This document shows positions 1-5,494 of a stretch of DNA of 7,514 nt, in pieces. The DNA lies in the NCBI GenBank assembly GCA_036260075.1, contig DATAAM010000069.1, positions 1 through 7,514 on the forward strand, in the 5' to 3' direction. A model generated the notes under the pieces. That model was not told the origin of the DNA, made no database searches, and worked only from the letters and a program-made list of their open reading frames with translations. Position 1 is the stretch's first letter; every line of letters starts with the position of its first letter. A program made the position numbers and the translations under genes. The stretch is from DATAAM01 sp036260075. Lineage in GTDB: Bacteria > Actinomycetota > Acidimicrobiia > Acidimicrobiales > JAHWLA01.

Positions 1-118
1 CGCCCTCGACCTGCTCTGACTGAGCCGTCACTCCGTTCTGGGAGGCGGATGGTCGGCTATAGCCGACCATCCGCCTCCCAGAACGGAGTGACGGCTCAGT
101 CAGAGCAGGTCGAGGGCG
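1..118. repeat. Perfect 118-bp palindrome at the left window edge
   Basis: Bases 1-59 are the exact reverse complement of bases 60-118, with no loop; the centre is the AT at 59-60 within GGCTATAGCC. The right arm contains the last codons and stop of the oxygenase gene (100-118), so the left arm holds an inverted copy of that gene's end. A natural terminator for the minus-strand operon could lie at the centre (GGATGGTCGGC/GCCGACCATCC), but arms of 59 bp running into coding sequence are far longer than any terminator. The pattern fits a fold-back chimera or an assembly-graph dead end at a contig edge. A real tail-to-tail inverted duplication cannot be excluded from this window. Confidence 0.95.
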
Positions 119-1032
119 CCGCGGCGGGCCAGGCGGCGGACGAGCGCGGGGTCGACGCCCAGCTCGGCCACCGTGCGCCGGCCGTCGACGGACCGCAGCA
201 GCTCGTCCTCGGCCTCGGAGAGCGGGAAGGGGTTCTGGCCCCACACGTTGGCGAACAGCCGCTCGGGCCAGCCCTCACGGCGGTACTCGCGGAACACCGA
301 GTCGAAGCGGCGGGCCAGCACGGGCACGACCCCGGCCACGTCGCCTTCGAGCAGGGCGAGGGTGGCCGCCCGGCGCTGCGGGGTGGTGGGGTCCTCGCCC
401 AGCGGGTCGGCGCCGAAGTCGTTGAACTTCAGGTAGACGTTGACCGTCTCGGCCGAGTTGCGGCGCAGGTGCCAGAACGCCGAGCCGCGGAACACCACCA
501 CGTCGCCCGGGGCGTCGTGGATCTCCACGCCCTGCGCGCCCTCCAGCACCACCTCGGGCAGCCGGTCGTCCTCCAGGCTGTCGCGCAGGGCGGTGTTGAG
601 GAACGGGTTCTCCCACACGTCGTCCTCCGGATAGAGCACCAGGTGCGAGCCTTCGGGCACCACCAGCGACAACCCCATGGAGACCTGCGAGGCGAACCGG
701 TCCTTGTGGGCGACCGGGTCGGGGTCGGCGTCGGCCTCGTAGGCCTTGATGTGGCGCTCCGAGAGCGTGACGGCCGGGCGGTCGAGCCCGCACAGCTCGG
801 CCACGGCGTCGAACAGCTCGTCGTAGTGGTCGGCTTCGGGGAACTCGAACACGAACTGCGCCTTGGCCCCGGCGATGCCGCGCCCGCCCAGGCGGCGGTC
901 GCGCTCGGCTTGGGCGACAGTCGCCAGCGCGGCGTCGAGGAACTCGCTCGTGAGGCCGTCGCGCACGTGCACCCACCCGTGCTGCTCGAACGCCTCGCGG
1001 TAGGCCGCCGGCGAGAACGAGAAGACCTTCAT
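100..1032 (-). CDS. Putative Fe(II)/2-oxoglutarate-dependent oxygenase (PhyH/JmjC-like fold)
   Basis: This 310-residue cytoplasmic protein (no signal peptide) is probably a non-haem iron oxygenase that hydroxylates a small molecule or peptide. The visible support is a candidate facial triad: H109-K-D111 in AHKDRF, then H188 in FRGSAFWHLRR after the strand IHDAPGDVVVFRG (residues 171-183), the order expected for a double-stranded beta-helix HxD...H enzyme. A clear 2-oxoglutarate-binding Arg or Lys after the distal His is not obvious; R190, R191 and K202 are candidates. Residues about 265-310 (QNPFPLSEAEDELLRSVDG then TVAEL) form an extra helical tail resembling a small winged-helix domain. The ATG overlaps the stop of the upstream ligase gene (ATGA) and has an AGGAG ribosome binding site at 1041-1045, eight bases away. 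It is the last gene of the operon. The fold call is moderate; the substrate is unknown, and a cupin-like non-enzymatic role is possible. Confidence 0.72.
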   Translation of the reverse strand: MKVFSFSPAAYREAFEQHGWVHVRDGLTSEFLDAALATVAQAERDRRLGGRGIAGAKAQFVFEFPEADHYDELFDAVAELCGLDRPAVTLSERHIKAYEADADPDPVAHKDRFASQVSMGLSLVVPEGSHLVLYPEDDVWENPFLNTALRDSLEDDRLPEVVLEGAQGVEIHDAPGDVVVFRGSAFWHLRRNSAETVNVYLKFNDFGADPLGEDPTTPQRRAATLALLEGDVAGVVPVLARRFDSVFREYRREGWPERLFANVWGQNPFPLSEAEDELLRSVDGRRTVAELGVDPALVRRLARRGALDLL

Positions 1033-2081
1033 GCTGGAGGCTCCTGTGCGAAGAGGGTGTCGAGGACCGGACCGAACACGTCGACGGCGCCGGCGGGGTC
1101 GGCCACCTGTGTGTGGTAGTGCAGGCCGGGGGTGCCGTTGACCTCCACGATGCTTCCCCCCACGAGCTCGACCGACGCCAGGCGCAGCCCCACGGCCGCC
1201 GACGCCGCCCGCGCGGCCGCCTCCACCGCAGCGGGCACCTCCGCCGTCTCGTTGTCGGCAGGCCCGTTCTCGTTGGCGGTGGCGCCGATCTCCACCACCC
1301 GGCCCGCCTCGGGAACCGAGCGGGGCGACAGGCCCTGTCGGTCGAGCGCCAGCACGGCGTCGAGGTCGAGCGACAGCAGCCACAGCCCCAGCCGGCCTCG
1401 CGCCGCCACCCGCCGGGCGTTCTCGACGGCCACCAGCGCCGCCACCGTGGAGCGGCCGTCGCCCACCACCCGGGGCGGCCGCCGCCGCACGGCGCCCAGC
1501 ACCCGCCCGTCGAGCACGAGCACCCGCAGTTCGTCGCCCTCGGCCTGGTCCTCGACCACCAGCGACCGCCCCCACCGCGCCGCCCGCACCGCGGCCCGGC
1601 GCAGCTCGTCGGCCGTGCGCACGCCGCACGTGACGCCCAACCCCGCTCCCGTGCCCGCCGCGGGCTTGACCACCACCGGGCCACCCGCCTCGGCGAGGAA
1701 CCGCATCGCCGGGCCGAGGCCGTCGACCGCGCACGTGGCCTGGCGAGGGACGGCCAGCCCGGCCGCCTCGAGCAGCGCGCGCGACTGCGCCTTGTCGGCG
1801 GCCAGCGCCAGCGTGACCGGATCGTCGAGGGGCACCTGGTTGTCGTGCACCACGACCCGCCGGCCGTCGCGCCGCAGGGCCAGGAAGCCGCTCCCGAGGT
1901 CCTCCACCGCCGCACCCGTGCGCTCCCACAGCTCGCGGTACAGCTCGTGCCGGCCGGGCACCTCGACCACGTCGGCGCCTCGGCGCACGCCGGCGCGCAG
2001 CACGTCGAGCCGAGCCGCCAGCACGGCGCCCGCCTTGCCCCGACGGGCGAGCGCCAGCAGCGCCCGCGAGGCCGCCGTCAT
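1029..2081 (-). CDS. Stand-alone ATP-grasp ligase, cyanophycin-synthetase-like core
   Basis: A 350-residue cytoplasmic ATP-grasp enzyme, expected to activate a carboxylate as an acyl phosphate and join it to an amine. The order of motifs matches the ATP-grasp core of cyanophycin synthetase and GshA/GshB fusion proteins: AADKAQSRALLEAAGLAVP (94-112), the nucleotide-binding loop VVVKPAAGTGAGLGV (136-150), hinge VVEDQAEGDELRVLVLDG (175-192), RRRPPRVVGDGRSTVAAL (199-216), and the metal site VEVNGTPGLHYH (312-323, E313 and N315). It has neither the N-terminal domain nor the Mur-ligase C-terminal half of real cyanophycin synthetase, so it is unlikely to make cyanophycin alone. Residues 1-90 are family-specific and unrecognised. 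Where relatives usually have an Asp before the metal strand, this protein shows E305. Its ATG overlaps the previous stop by four bases and it has no good ribosome binding site, so translation is probably coupled. The substrates cannot be read from sequence. Confidence 0.85.
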   Translation of the reverse strand: MTAASRALLALARRGKAGAVLAARLDVLRAGVRRGADVVEVPGRHELYRELWERTGAAVEDLGSGFLALRRDGRRVVVHDNQVPLDDPVTLALAADKAQSRALLEAAGLAVPRQATCAVDGLGPAMRFLAEAGGPVVVKPAAGTGAGLGVTCGVRTADELRRAAVRAARWGRSLVVEDQAEGDELRVLVLDGRVLGAVRRRPPRVVGDGRSTVAALVAVENARRVAARGRLGLWLLSLDLDAVLALDRQGLSPRSVPEAGRVVEIGATANENGPADNETAEVPAAVEAAARAASAAVGLRLASVELVGGSIVEVNGTPGLHYHTQVADPAGAVDVFGPVLDTLFAQEPPA

Positions 2082-3211
2082 CGGCCCAACCGACGGGCCA
2101 GGCGCCTGGCCAGTGTGCGCAGGTTGGCCAGCGACGGCCCCGGGTCGTCGACCGAGAAGAACGGCAGCAGCTGCGGGTGGAGCAGGCTCCGCATCCACGC
2201 GGCCGCGCCGAGCGCGCCTGTGCGCCGGTAGGCCAGGAAGGCGCGGACGTCGGCCAGGGGGAGCCACTGCCGCCTGCCGTACCGGAAGCGGTCGGGCACC
2301 GCCACCGCCCGGCCCAGCGCCCGCTCGTACTGGATGTGGGCGAGGTCGAGGCCGCTCGCCCGCAGGAGCGGATCGGCTTCCGTCAGGCGCAGGTTGCACT
2401 CGATGAGCTTGAGCTTCCCGTCGCGCTCGTCGCGCTTGAACTCGACGTTGCCCAGGCCCACCAGCCCCACCGCCTCGAACAGCCGCAGGCCGACCTCGGC
2501 CGCCTCGGGCACCCACTCGCTCAGGTGGTACGTGCCTGTGCCCCACCGAACGGGGAACTGCCGCAGCTTGCGCTTGGTGAACCCGAACAGCGGCTCGCCG
2601 TCGACCATGTAGGTGTAGAACGAGCAGAAGGCGTCCTCGGGCCCGGGCACGATCTCGGTGGCGACCAGGCCGCCCGCTCGGGCGGCGGCCACCAACCCGT
2701 CGGCGTCGTGCACCTCTTCACCCTTGGCCCGCAGGGTGCCCGGTGCCCGGTGCGCCTGCGCGGGCTTCACCGCGCAGGGGAACGCGATCGTGGCGATCGC
2801 CTCCTCGACGGCGCCGGGGGTGTCGAGGGGGAAGGTGCGCGGCGCCTCGATGCCCGCGGCGGCGGCCACCTCGGCGGTGCGGCCCTTGTCGAGCAGGGCC
2901 AGCACCAGCTCGTCGTGGGACTCCACGGGGCGGTGGCCGAGCTCGACCAGCCGGGCCCGCCGGCGGGCGACCGTCTCCAGGCCCCGGTCGCTGCACGGCA
3001 GCACGACGGCGCCCTCGGGCTGCGCGCCCAGCCACGCCATCCAGTCGGACGCCACGAAGCTGCGCACGTGGCGCGAGGCGGCCACCGGCAGCCGAAGCCC
3101 GGACTCGGCCAGCACGTGCACCTCGATGCCGCGCCCGCCCAGGCTGCGGGCCGCCGACAGCGTGTTGATCGACCCACCGAGCAGGACGACGGGCGGGTCA
3201 CCCCTCGGCAT
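2078..3211 (-). CDS. Stand-alone ATP-grasp carboligase (predicted, COG3919-like)
   Basis: A 377-residue cytoplasmic ATP-grasp protein with an N-terminal pre-ATP-grasp fold that starts VVLLGGSINTLSAARSLGGRG (8-28). It then shows LLDKGRTAEVAAAAGI (106-121), the ATP-binding lysine in FPCAVKP (K149), hinge residues TEIVPGPED (185-193), a GFTKRKLRQFP strand (210-220), and metal ligands E257, E271 and N273 in VEFKRD...LIECNLR. The C-terminal 75 residues, including LPFFSVDDPGPSLANL (349-364), look like the tail of predicted ATP-grasp carboligases often seen in exopolysaccharide and capsule clusters. That association is recalled knowledge, and a carbamoyl-phosphate-synthase-like annotation would describe the same fold. 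The ATG at 3211 lies 14 bases inside the preceding gene and has no convincing ribosome binding site; the motif at residue 8 supports this start. Likely role: amide or ester bond formation on a polymer precursor; substrates unknown. Confidence 0.85.
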   Translation of the reverse strand: MPRGDPPVVLLGGSINTLSAARSLGGRGIEVHVLAESGLRLPVAASRHVRSFVASDWMAWLGAQPEGAVVLPCSDRGLETVARRRARLVELGHRPVESHDELVLALLDKGRTAEVAAAAGIEAPRTFPLDTPGAVEEAIATIAFPCAVKPAQAHRAPGTLRAKGEEVHDADGLVAAARAGGLVATEIVPGPEDAFCSFYTYMVDGEPLFGFTKRKLRQFPVRWGTGTYHLSEWVPEAAEVGLRLFEAVGLVGLGNVEFKRDERDGKLKLIECNLRLTEADPLLRASGLDLAHIQYERALGRAVAVPDRFRYGRRQWLPLADVRAFLAYRRTGALGAAAWMRSLLHPQLLPFFSVDDPGPSLANLRTLARRLARRLGR

Positions 3212-3929
3212 CGGGAGGCTCGGTCGGCACCCCGGCCGCCTCGAGCACCTCGTCCACCCACGCGTTGGAGAACTCGCCGCGGGCGACCGCGGCCAGGTAG
3301 TCGGCCTCGTTGGCCGAGCGGGCGCGGAGGCGCTCGAGCACGTCGGCCGCGCTCTCCCGCGGCACCACCACCACGCCGTTGCGATCGCCCACCACCACGT
3401 CGCCGGGGTTGACCACCACGCCGCCCACCGAGACCGGGTAGTTGATCTCGCCCGGCCCCCGGTGCAGCGGCCCGATGGGCGTGACGCCGCGGGCGAACAC
3501 CGGGAAGTCGCCCAGGCGCAGGATGCCGGGCAGGTCGCGCACGAGGCCGTCGACCACGAACCCGGCCACGCCCCGGTGGCGGGCCTTCGTGCTCACCAGG
3601 TCGCCGAGCACCGCGGCTGTGTGCGAGCCCGCGGCGTCGACCACGATCACGTCACCGGGCCGGGCGATGTCGAGCGCCTTGTGCACCATGAGGTTGTCGC
3701 CCGGGAACACCTTCACCGTGCAGGCGGGGCCCACCAGCTTCAGGCCGGGGTCGGTCACCGGCGCCACCGCCGACGTCATCGTGTAGAGCCGGTTCATCAG
3801 GTCGGACACGTCGGGCGTCTCGAAGGCCCCGAACGCCTCGACCACCTCGTGCGGGGGTCGCTCCACGTCCCACCGGATGCGCAGGCCCACCCCCGGGTGC
3901 AGGTCGCCGCTTCGAGGTTTCCCTGCCAC
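3198..3929 (-). CDS. RraA/HMG-aldolase-family protein
   Basis: A 243-residue cytoplasmic protein of the RraA-like family, which includes 4-hydroxy-4-methyl-2-oxoglutarate/oxaloacetate aldolases and the RNase E inhibitor RraA. Visible family features are ETPDVSDLMNRL (37-48), GPACTVKVFPGDNLMVHKAL (67-86), PGDVIVVDA (91-99), the glycine-rich loop around VLGDLVSTKAR (107-117) and the key GFVVDGLVRD motif (123-132). R131 and D132 match the substrate and metal-binding pair of the aldolases, so this is more likely a metal-dependent pyruvate-type aldolase or decarboxylase than a pure RNase regulator. The start is taken as GTG at 3927-3929, because AGAGGAAG lies just upstream (3934-3941) and the family domain begins soon after. 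Only 17 bases separate it from the chain-length gene. It is unusual company for a polysaccharide operon; it may supply or remove a keto-acid building block. Substrate unknown. Confidence 0.85.
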   Translation of the reverse strand: MAGKPRSGDLHPGVGLRIRWDVERPPHEVVEAFGAFETPDVSDLMNRLYTMTSAVAPVTDPGLKLVGPACTVKVFPGDNLMVHKALDIARPGDVIVVDAAGSHTAAVLGDLVSTKARHRGVAGFVVDGLVRDLPGILRLGDFPVFARGVTPIGPLHRGPGEINYPVSVGGVVVNPGDVVVGDRNGVVVVPRESAADVLERLRARSANEADYLAAVARGEFSNAWVDEVLEAAGVPTEPPDAEG

Positions 3930-3946
3930 GCCGCTTCCTCTCCGTG

Positions 3947-5272
3947 CTAGGGACGCTGGCTCGGTGCCGCTCCCGTCGCTCCGTACGGTACGTAACTTCC
4001 GAACCGCCCTCGGTCGCGGGCCCGGTTGGCGACGGCGCCGACCACGTGCACGCCCAGCGCGTCGAGCGCGGCGGCGGCCTCGCCCACCGAGCCGACCAGC
4101 GAGTCGGTGGCCACCACCAGCAGCACGCCGTCGCACAGGGTGGCCAGCGTGCGGGCGTCGTCGGCGCCGAGGAGCGGCGGGGCGTCGACCACGATCACGT
4201 CGAAGCGGTCGCGGGCCCGCCGGAGCACGTCGGCGAAGCGCCGGGCCAGCAGGTCGCCCGCGTCGGTGTCGGCCGCGGTGGGCAGCACGGAGAGGTTGTT
4301 GACCGGGCCGGGCCGCACGGCGTCGTCGAGGTCGGCTTCGCCGTGCAGCAGCTCGGCCACCCCGGGCCGCACCGGGCCCGGGAACAGCCGGGCGGCACCG
4401 GGCCGCCGCAGGTCGGCGTCGACCAGGAGGATGCGGGCGTCGAGGCGGGCCAGCGCCACCGCCAGGGCGCCCGCCACCGTGGTCTTGCCCTCGCCGGGGA
4501 GGGGCGAGGTGATCACCAGCACGTGCACCGGCCGCTCTCGCGACACCCGTTCGAGGTTGGTGCGCAGCGTGCGCACGGCGGCGCCCACGGCAGGGTCGGC
4601 GAGCGCGTCGGCGGGCGCTCCCCGCAGCACCCGGGCGGGCGGGATGCGGCCCACCACCGGGTAGCCGGTGACGATGGCCACGTCCTGCCATGTGCGGATG
4701 CGGGGGCGGCCCCGTTCGAGGAGGAGGGCGACGGCGCCGCCCAGCAGCAGCCCCACGAGCAGGCCGGCCGCCTGGTAGAGGCGGCGGGGCGGCCCCGACG
4801 GCGACGACTCGGGCAGGGCGCGGGCCACCTGCACGGCCCCCAGCAGGGGGTCGCTCGCCGCGAACGTGAGCGTCTGGGTGGCCAGGGCGTTGGCGGCGTT
4901 GGCGGCCCGGGTGGGGCTGCCGAGGCGCACGGTGATGAAGAGGTTGCCGCTGTCGGGGGCCACCGAGGCGTCGACGGCCCGGCGCAGCACGCCGGCTCGC
5001 TCGCCCAGTGTGCTCGCCACCGCGTCGACCGTCTCGCGGGCGGTGACGTACTCCACGTACTTGGGCACGTCGACCCGCACGATGTCGGCGCCCGCCCCCG
5101 TGCCCGGCCGCGGGGAGAAGGCCACGATCGTGGTGCCGTCGTACTCGTCGGGCAGTCCCTCGGCGTAGAGCGTGACGCCGATCACCACGCCCGCGGCGAT
5201 CACGGTGACCACTCGCCACCGGCGCAGCAGGTCCCGCAGCAGGACGGGGAGGATCGTCGTCGCGTCAGCCAC
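3947..5272 (-). CDS. Polysaccharide co-polymerase: Wzz-type chain-length domain fused to BY-kinase-like ATPase
   Basis: A 441-residue inner-membrane protein expected to control chain length and export of a surface polysaccharide. Residues 1-35 hold a basic N-terminus and the first membrane segment (WRVVTVIAAGVVIGVTLY, 19-36). An external domain (about 40-163) follows, then a second membrane segment (LYQAAGLLVGLLLGGAVALLL, 165-185) and a cytoplasmic ATPase. The ATPase has Walker A SPLPGEGKTT (256-265), Walker A' ILLVDADLRRP (281-291) and Walker B DVIVVDAPPLLGADDAR (358-374). These are the hallmarks of bacterial tyrosine kinases of the CpsD/CapB/Wzc group. The external domain is shorter than in Wzc, as in actinobacterial and firmicute forms. 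The tail has only two tyrosines, Y427 and Y430, followed by 11 residues, so autophosphorylation may be limited. The start is GTG at 5270-5272 with no strong ribosome binding site. It is the first gene of the operon. Confidence 0.93.
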   Translation of the reverse strand: MADATTILPVLLRDLLRRWRVVTVIAAGVVIGVTLYAEGLPDEYDGTTIVAFSPRPGTGAGADIVRVDVPKYVEYVTARETVDAVASTLGERAGVLRRAVDASVAPDSGNLFITVRLGSPTRAANAANALATQTLTFAASDPLLGAVQVARALPESSPSGPPRRLYQAAGLLVGLLLGGAVALLLERGRPRIRTWQDVAIVTGYPVVGRIPPARVLRGAPADALADPAVGAAVRTLRTNLERVSRERPVHVLVITSPLPGEGKTTVAGALAVALARLDARILLVDADLRRPGAARLFPGPVRPGVAELLHGEADLDDAVRPGPVNNLSVLPTAADTDAGDLLARRFADVLRRARDRFDVIVVDAPPLLGADDARTLATLCDGVLLVVATDSLVGSVGEAAAALDALGVHVVGAVANRARDRGRFGSYVPYGATGAAPSQRP

Positions 5273-5371
5273 GAGCCCGAGCCGCTGTCATGCGCTGCGC
5301 ACGGTAGCGCGCCCCGTGCAAGGGCACCCGGACGCTCAAGGTTCGTCCGATTCCAGCCGATTCATACATGA
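5273..5371. promoter_or_regulatory. Divergent promoter region
   Basis: This gap separates the minus-strand operon from the plus-strand riboswitch and must carry both promoters. On the plus strand, TTCGTC (5342-5347) and TACATG (5365-5370) are spaced 17 bases apart and would start the transcript close to the 5' side of the aptamer; the match to sigma-70 consensus is weak. On the minus strand, TACCGT (5306 down to 5301) fits a TANNNT -10 box about 29 bases upstream of the GTG, without a good -35 box. No operator repeat stands out. The boxes are inferred from position as much as from sequence. Confidence 0.35.
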
Positions 5372-5463
5372 CCCACGAAAACGGCACTCCCGGGGAAACC
5401 CGGGTTCGCAAAGCCACGGGCCTACAGGGGCTTCGCCCCCACGGCAGCCGGGCTACCGAACGG
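5372..5463 (+). ncRNA. Cyclic di-GMP-I (GEMM-I) riboswitch aptamer
   Basis: The RNA matches the class-I c-di-GMP aptamer in sequence and in layout. A helix CCCGGG (5389-5394) / CCCGGG (5399-5404) is capped by a GAAA tetraloop (5395-5398), which in known structures docks into a receptor in the neighbouring helix. The nearly invariant core CGCAAAGCCACGGGCCT lies at 5407-5423 and GCCGGGCTACCG at 5447-5458. The second hairpin is closed by GCC (5420-5422) with GGC (5443-5445) and capped by GGGGC-TTC-GCCCC (5427-5439). The base of the aptamer pairs CGG (5382-5384) with CCG (5456-5458). It lies on the coding strand directly upstream of the secreted hydrolase, so it should tie that gene's expression to c-di-GMP. 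Exact ends are approximate; whether it switches the gene on or off is not settled by the aptamer alone. Confidence 0.92.
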
Positions 5464-5490
5464 GGGGCGCTTGCCCTCCACTGGCGGAGG
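5462..5490 (+). promoter_or_regulatory. Putative riboswitch expression platform with ribosome-binding-site sequestering hairpin
   Basis: Two hairpins share the same strand and cannot form together. Hairpin A pairs GGGGGGC (5462-5468) with GCCCTCC (5473-5479) around a GCTT loop, with one G-T pair. Hairpin B pairs CCTCC (5475-5479) with GGAGG (5486-5490), which is the ribosome binding site of the hydrolase gene. Hairpin A would free the site and hairpin B would hide it. No U-tract follows, which favours control of translation over transcription termination. Pairings were found by eye; energies were not computed. Confidence 0.5.
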
Positions 5491-5491
5491 A
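5486..5491 (+). promoter_or_regulatory. Ribosome binding site of the secreted hydrolase
   Basis: GGAGGA lies three bases before the GTG at 5495, slightly close but a strong match. It decides the start: the in-frame TTG at 5471 sits in the loop region of hairpin A, has no such site, and would put eight extra residues (LPSTGGGQ) before an otherwise well-formed signal peptide. Confidence 0.7.
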
Positions 5492-5494
5492 CAA

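Noticed and set aside
60..118. Left palindrome read simply as a rho-independent terminator
   Set aside because: The arms are 59 bp, run into coding sequence and are perfectly matched with no loop or U-tract; only the central part could serve as a terminator.
1029..2081. Calling the second ligase cyanophycin synthetase (cphA)
   Set aside because: The Mur-ligase domain and usual N-terminal domain are missing and the protein is far shorter than cyanophycin synthetase.
49..3412. Long plus-strand open frames opposite the operon (49-1119, 1113-2231, 2177-3412 and similar)
   Set aside because: They are rich in Arg, Ala, Gly, His and Pro with no recognisable domain, and lie antisense to genes with clear motifs. 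High GC leaves such frames open by chance.
5265..5291. Eight-codon minus-strand mini-ORF (ATG at 5291) overlapping the GTG of the chain-length gene
   Set aside because: No ribosome binding site and no run of regulatory codons; most likely chance.
5471..5494. TTG at 5471 as the hydrolase start
   Set aside because: It lies within the leader hairpin and lacks a ribosome binding site, while GTG at 5495 follows GGAGGA and starts a well-formed signal peptide.
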